A DNA stretch of 64,000 nt from an uncultured Clostridia bacterium (GTDB taxonomy: Bacteria; Bacillota; Clostridia; TANB77; CAG-508): positions 17,015 through 81,014 of the forward strand of contig CALYAK010000006.1 of NCBI GenBank assembly GCA_944393505.1. The letters are read 5' to 3'. The notes under the pieces were generated by a model. It was not told the origin of the DNA, searched no databases, and saw only the letters and a program-made list of their open reading frames with translations. Position numbers and translations under genes: made by a program. Positions 58,479-64,000 of the stretch are shown here, one piece after another; positions within the stretch are counted from its first letter, which is position 1; each line of letters opens with the position of its first letter.

Positions 58479-59108
58479 ATGAATTTAGCAAATAAATTAA
58501 CTATTTTAAGAATGCTATTAGTTGTTGTCATGGTCATTATTCCAATCATCGGAATCGAAGGAGAATTTGTGGGAATTTCTATTTCTGCATTAATCGTCGA
58601 TGGAATTTTTCTTTTGGCAGCCTTTACAGATAAATTAGATGGATATATTGCAAGAAGTAGAAATCAAATAACCACTTTTGGAAAATTTTTAGATCCAATT
58701 GCAGATAAGATTTTAGTTTTAACAGCAATGCTACTATTAATCGAGATGGATAAAATACCATCTTGGATTCCTGCCATTATTTTAACAAGAGAATTTTTAA
58801 TTTCCGGTTATCGCTTAATTGCGGTTGAAAAAAATGGAAAAGTCATTGCAGCGAATAATTGGGGAAAATTAAAAACTGTAACACAAGTAATTGCAATTGC
58901 TTTTGCTTTTATTGATTCGAATCCATTTGGAGAAGTAGTGAAAGGAACTTTAACGGGTAGTGATTTAATTGTAAATATCATTACAACTGTTATGATGACC
59001 ATCTGTGTTCTTGCTACGATTTTCTCAGGAATTGAATATTTAAAAAATGGGAAAGATTTGTTTAAAGAAAAGTCAAATAAGATTGAGAATGCTACAAAAA
59101 AGGAGTAG
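58479..59108 (+). CDS. pgsA: CDP-diacylglycerol-glycerol-3-phosphate phosphatidyltransferase
   Basis: Makes phosphatidylglycerol phosphate. 209 residues, six membrane helices. The CDP-alcohol motif D-G-xx-A-R-x8-G-xxx-D-xxx-D is complete in DKLDGYIARSRN followed by FGKFLDPIADK (about residues 47-73). TAGGAGG lies 8 bases before the ATG. A TATAAT at 58434-58439 may be its -10, without a clear -35. ligA starts 9 bases after the stop. Confidence 0.95.
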   Translation: MNLANKLTILRMLLVVVMVIIPIIGIEGEFVGISISALIVDGIFLLAAFTDKLDGYIARSRNQITTFGKFLDPIADKILVLTAMLLLIEMDKIPSWIPAIILTREFLISGYRLIAVEKNGKVIAANNWGKLKTVTQVIAIAFAFIDSNPFGEVVKGTLTGSDLIVNIITTVMMTICVLATIFSGIEYLKNGKDLFKEKSNKIENATKKE

Positions 59109-61115
<2,007 letters not shown>

Positions 61116-61124
61116 GGGGAAACC

Positions 61125-61364
61125 ATGGATAAAACATATACATTTAAAGAATTTAATCAAAATTTAGATGATGGATATCAAATCTTTTTTACTTATGTAA
61201 GAAATCGTTATCTATTATTTAAAACAGCAGAAAATTGTTATACGCAAAAACTATTAAGTGAGGATCCAAAGAATCCGCAACCTCGTATGGCAATGCTTAC
61301 TCTTCGCAGAGTAAAAGAAATGTTTCCACATATGGAAGAAATTGAATATAAAGTTGGAATTTAA
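61125..61364 (+). CDS. Small conserved-looking protein (79 aa), unknown
   Basis: Reads as one short alpha/beta protein: TYTFKEFNQNLDDGYQIFFT at the N-terminus and RVKEMFPHMEEIEYKVGI at the end. It has no membrane segment and no motif I recognise. AAGGGGAAACC precedes the ATG, 9 bases after ligA, with a strong terminator after it, so it is the last gene of the ligA transcript. Confidence 0.7.
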   Translation: MDKTYTFKEFNQNLDDGYQIFFTYVRNRYLLFKTAENCYTQKLLSEDPKNPQPRMAMLTLRRVKEMFPHMEEIEYKVGI

Positions 61365-61399
61365 AGGAAGATAGAAGATAGATTCTATCTTCCTTTTTG
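61363..61399 (+). terminator. Terminator of the pgsA-ligA group
   Basis: AAGGAAGATAGAA pairs with TTCTATCTTCCTT, then TTT. Confidence 0.9.
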
Positions 61400-61422
61400 C
61401 AAAAAGAATGTCGAAAATATAG

Positions 61423-61451
61423 TTGAACCCAAAAAGATTTTACGATATAAT
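61423..61451 (+). promoter_or_regulatory. Promoter of the PAP2-NUDIX operon
   Basis: TTGAAC (61423-61428), 17-base spacer, TATAAT (61446-61451). Confidence 0.75.
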
Positions 61452-61500
61452 AACCCATATGAAAGAAAAACATTTGATCAAAACAGAAAGTAGAGAAACG

Positions 61501-62151
61501 ATGGGAAAGAAAATAAAAGAATTTATCATAAAAAACTTAAGAGCTCTTTTAATTAGTCTATCTGTTTTCTCCTTAATCATAATTGTTCATCAATTATTAA
61601 ATGATCAAATCCAAATATTCGATGAAAAAGTTTATGAACTTTTTAGACCAATTATTTCGGACCATGCAACTTTTCTTTTTCGATTAGTGACAGCAACAGG
61701 AGGAGCGATTTTTTTAGTTACTTTGACGATTCTTTTCATTATTCTAAGAAAAGATCGAACAACATGCATCGCAATTCCACTGAATTTGATTTTTGTCACG
61801 TTATTGAATATTTTGATAAAACATTTAGTAGCAAGACCAAGACCAACCGGAATCAATCTTATTCAAGAAACAGGATATAGTTTCCCTTCTGGTCATGCGA
61901 TGGTAAATACAGCTTTTTATGGATTTTTAATCTATTTAATTTATCGCAATGAACCAAACAAAAGAAAAAGGAATTTACTTTGCGGATTTTTTGCATTGTT
62001 GATTTTTGGAATTTGCAGTAGTAGAATCTACTTAGGAGTACATTACGCAAGTGACGTATTAGCTGGAATTGGTATATCACTTACTTATCTATGTATATTC
62101 ACAAAAGTATATAAAGAAATACGAGAAAAGAAAAGTAAGGAGGAATCATAA
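61501..62151 (+). CDS. PAP2-superfamily membrane phosphatase
   Basis: 216 residues, six membrane helices. The acid-phosphatase triad is clear: KHLVARPRPTG (KxxxxxxRP), YSFPSGHAMVN (PSGH) and SRIYLGVHYASDVLAG (SRxxxxxHxxxD). Substrates are probably undecaprenyl pyrophosphate or phosphatidylglycerol phosphate; the latter would suit the nearby pgsA. Start uncertain: ATG 61501 is used here, but ATG 61459, 8 bases after the -10, would give a leaderless 230-residue product. Neither has a strong ribosome site. It overlaps closely with the NUDIX gene. Confidence 0.88.
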   Translation: MGKKIKEFIIKNLRALLISLSVFSLIIIVHQLLNDQIQIFDEKVYELFRPIISDHATFLFRLVTATGGAIFLVTLTILFIILRKDRTTCIAIPLNLIFVTLLNILIKHLVARPRPTGINLIQETGYSFPSGHAMVNTAFYGFLIYLIYRNEPNKRKRNLLCGFFALLIFGICSSRIYLGVHYASDVLAGIGISLTYLCIFTKVYKEIREKKSKEES

Positions 62152-62694
62152 TTGGAACTAGATGTAAAAAAAGTAAAACGAATATTTGATGGATTTTTAA
62201 AAATTGATGAATTGGAAATTCAACTTCCTAATGGAGAAACGATTGAAAGAGAACTTGTATATAAAAAAGACTCAACAGCAATTATTGCGATTGATGAAAA
62301 CAATCAAGTCATTTTAACTAAACAGCCAAGGGCAGGAAGCGGAAAATTAGAATCCATTGAAATACCAGCCGGATTAATTGAAGCAAATGAAAAGCCAATT
62401 GAAGCTGCTAAAAGGGAGCTAAAAGAAGAAACTGGATGTGTTGCAGAAGAATGGATTGATTTAGGTAACTATTATCCAGATCCAGCTTGTTGTACAAGTA
62501 AAAGTTATCTATTTTATGCTAAAAATGCCAAAAAAGTAAGTGAATTAAATTTAGATCCAGATGAATTTATTGAAACTTTTCGCTTAAAAATAGAAGATTT
62601 GGAAAAAATGTTAAAAGACGGAACGGTTAATGATGTCAATACTTTAATGGCAATGTATAAAGTAAAAAAGTATTTAGGAAAAAGTGAGGAATAA
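62152..62694 (+). CDS. NUDIX hydrolase, ADP-ribose pyrophosphatase-like
   Basis: 180 residues. The NUDIX box G-x5-E-x7-REL-x-EE-x-G is present as GLIEANEKPIEAAKREL followed by KEETGCV (about residues 80-103). The surrounding IEIPAG and YYPDPACCTSKSYLFYAKN fit ADP-ribose pyrophosphatases. The start is TTG 62152, with AAGGAGG about 9 bases upstream; it begins directly after the PAP2 stop. The next small gene starts 3 bases after its stop. Confidence 0.92.
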   Translation: MELDVKKVKRIFDGFLKIDELEIQLPNGETIERELVYKKDSTAIIAIDENNQVILTKQPRAGSGKLESIEIPAGLIEANEKPIEAAKRELKEETGCVAEEWIDLGNYYPDPACCTSKSYLFYAKNAKKVSELNLDPDEFIETFRLKIEDLEKMLKDGTVNDVNTLMAMYKVKKYLGKSEE

Positions 62695-62697
62695 AAT

Positions 62698-62955
62698 ATG
62701 AAACAACAATTAATTGTTTTATTGGCTGCAGGCCTTATGATTTTTGTTGTAATTGTTTTAACATCTTATGTAGAACAAGCAGAAGATATACAAAATATGC
62801 AAGAAATGTTATCACAAGAAAATGTTTTAACAGAAGAGCAAATTCGCAATATTGATCAAAATATTGTAGATGAATTCTATAACCAAGAAGGTAGTGAAGA
62901 AACAAATACATTAGGATATAACTTTACGTTTATTGTAAATGATGTGGTGCAATAA
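62698..62955 (+). CDS. Small membrane-anchored protein (85 aa), unknown
   Basis: An N-terminal hydrophobic helix LIVLLAAGLMIFVVIVLTSY (residues 4-23) is followed by an acidic, Gln/Asn/Glu-rich outer part ending YNFTFIVNDVVQ. No known family. The last gene of the PAP2-NUDIX operon, followed at once by a terminator. Confidence 0.65.
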   Translation: MKQQLIVLLAAGLMIFVVIVLTSYVEQAEDIQNMQEMLSQENVLTEEQIRNIDQNIVDEFYNQEGSEETNTLGYNFTFIVNDVVQ

Positions 62956-62968
62956 AGAATAACAGAAA

Positions 62969-63005
62969 AAAGAAAGGATTTCAAAAATGAAATTCTTTCT
63001 TTTTT
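62969..63005 (+). terminator. Terminator at the operon end and cassette junction
   Basis: AAAGAAAGGATTTCA pairs with TGAAATTCTTTCTTT (one G-U), then T. The prepilin-like frame begins on the very next base. Confidence 0.85.
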
Positions 63006-64000
63006 GCATTATTAGTAACAATCGTAGTGCTTGTTATTCTGGCAGGAATCACTCTAAATGCAGTCATCGGAGAAGATGGAATTATCTTTCAAGCAAAAGA
63101 TACGAAGAATATGATAACGAACGAAACAGAATATGATAACGAGCAACTCGCAGCTTTGCAAGAAGAGCTAAGAGATAACCAACTATATACCGGAATTGGT
63201 ATTATTCCAGGTACCGATACCGGAGGTTCTTCCGAGGGTGGCGAAAATGGATCAAGTGGCGGAGGCAACCAAGGAGGATCAAACAGCGGAGGAACGAATA
63301 CGAACACTGGTGGAAGTGATGGAAGTATGATCGGAGGCGATGCAGTACCACCAACCATTACCGTACTAGAAGGAGAAGAAATTGCAGCCAGTTTTTTCCG
63401 AAGTGATGTAACCATCCAAATTGCAACAACAGATAAAACATTAAGAATCAAATATATCTTAACGACAACCGTAGATGAAATCAATAACGAACTGTATCCA
63501 AGTGGATTAATTAAAGAAATTGATATTGAAAATGGCGGAACCTTAACCTTTACCAAAGATGGAGAATATACCATTACAGCATATAGTTATGATTTAGAAG
63601 GAAAAAAATCAAACTCAAGTATTATGTGGTTAAAGAGAGAAACAGGGTCGACAGCAGGAAATGGAGTAACAGTCAGTGTAGCCAGTGGAAATATGGGACA
63701 AAATGAATGGTATACGAGCAATATAACCTTACGTGTATTAGGAACCGATACAGGATCCTCAAGAGTAACATACCGAGTAAGAGGAACAGCATATAGTAAC
63801 GGAACAATTGGAAATAAGGAATATCAAGCAGGAGAGGTAGATACAGGAGAAGTAGATATCGCAAATGGAACAACATTCCGTATTGCCATTGATGGAAGTT
63901 TTGCAATTGTAGCATATACGTATGATAGTGGAGGAATGAGACTATCGACAGCACCAACATTAAATGTGAGAAGAGATGCATCCAGACCAATTGTAACGTT
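63006..64000 (+). pseudogene. Start-less prepilin-like surface protein gene (cut by the window end)
   Basis: An open frame of 331 codons runs from the terminator to the window end. It begins inside a type IV prepilin/pseudopilin-like segment, ALLVTIVVLVILAGITLNAV, which normally follows a short leader with a GITLIALLV-type cleavage site. Then come helix QAKDTKNMITNETEYDNEQ, a Gly/Ser/Asn-rich linker (SSGGGNQGGSNSGGTN) and repeated beta-sandwich-like domains. An in-frame stop TGA lies at 62988, there is no ATG, and the only early start candidate is GTG 63027 without a ribosome site. It is probably a 5'-truncated gene or a silent cassette. Confidence 0.62.

Overview
The window is A+T-rich, bacterial and densely coded. 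It reads as an endospore-forming member of the Bacillota, most likely Clostridia: a cotJA-cotJB-cotJC coat operon behind a sigma-E-like promoter, a sigma-K gene, a SleB-type cortex hydrolase, the LL-diaminopimelate aminotransferase route to meso-DAP/lysine, GGAGG-type ribosome sites, and many sigma-A promoters with a 17-bp spacer and a TG-extended -10. Species cannot be told from this sequence.

Layout. 1-5070: end of mreB, a TetR regulator with an acyl-CoA synthetase, an unknown 275-aa gene, two small membrane genes. 5100-5340: tRNA-Met/Ile2 and tRNA-Tyr. 5500-12250: DUF378, DUF368 (PopT-type undecaprenyl-phosphate translocase), a monofunctional GT51 transglycosylase, a 44-aa protein, alpha-glucan phosphorylase, pyruvate kinase. 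12300-13680: cotJABC. 13700-17000: membrane and hypothetical genes, DUF296, a MazG-like protein, and a Fic protein with a small VbhA-like antitoxin. 17080-20030: recN, SleB-like hydrolase, tRNA-Val/Asp/Phe. 20260-23850: HD phosphohydrolase, then a tetrahydrofolate riboswitch driving folT-ecfA-ecfT. 23940-29110: unknown membrane protein, L,D-transpeptidase, dapF-dapL. 29200-38350: rpsO, pnp, a processive GT2, a P-loop/Asp23 protein, a cmk-plsC fusion, typA, trmR-like. 38350-39870: an AAA/DUF4143 ATPase cassette between perfect 43-bp repeats. 39880-48240: protease, Ppx/GppA-like, U32 protein, GtrA, LCP ligase, vanZ-like, pfk, AlbA_2 ATPase. 48400-54230: argS, second vanZ, sigK, YfhO. 54230-56120: HipA-like kinase plus HIRAN protein between imperfect direct repeats. 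56130-62960: HD-patatin, thioesterase, pgsA, ligA, PAP2, NUDIX. 63006-64000: a start-less prepilin-like surface gene running off the window.

How the genes connect. Several serve the cell envelope (mreB, GT51, PopT-like, PAP2, LCP, GtrA, L,D-transpeptidase, dapF/dapL, YfhO) and lipid metabolism (acyl-CoA synthetase, cmk-plsC, thioesterase, pgsA, patatin). Central carbon is represented by glgP, pfk and pyk. TrmR-like and U32 proteins fit the tRNA wobble-uridine mo5U pathway, and a mobile-looking ATPase cassette lies between them.

The most unusual feature: four otherwise well-conserved genes (ecfT, vanZ-like, sigK, HD-patatin) each carry the same lesion, one extra C just before an in-frame GGA glycine codon. 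The zero frame therefore meets CGG and the +1 frame continues the protein. In my manual scan of every other gene, in-frame CGG was found only three more times, all in the SleB-like gene. This could be programmed +1 frameshifting or quadruplet decoding at a starved CGG codon, or a systematic sequence artefact; the sequence alone does not decide.
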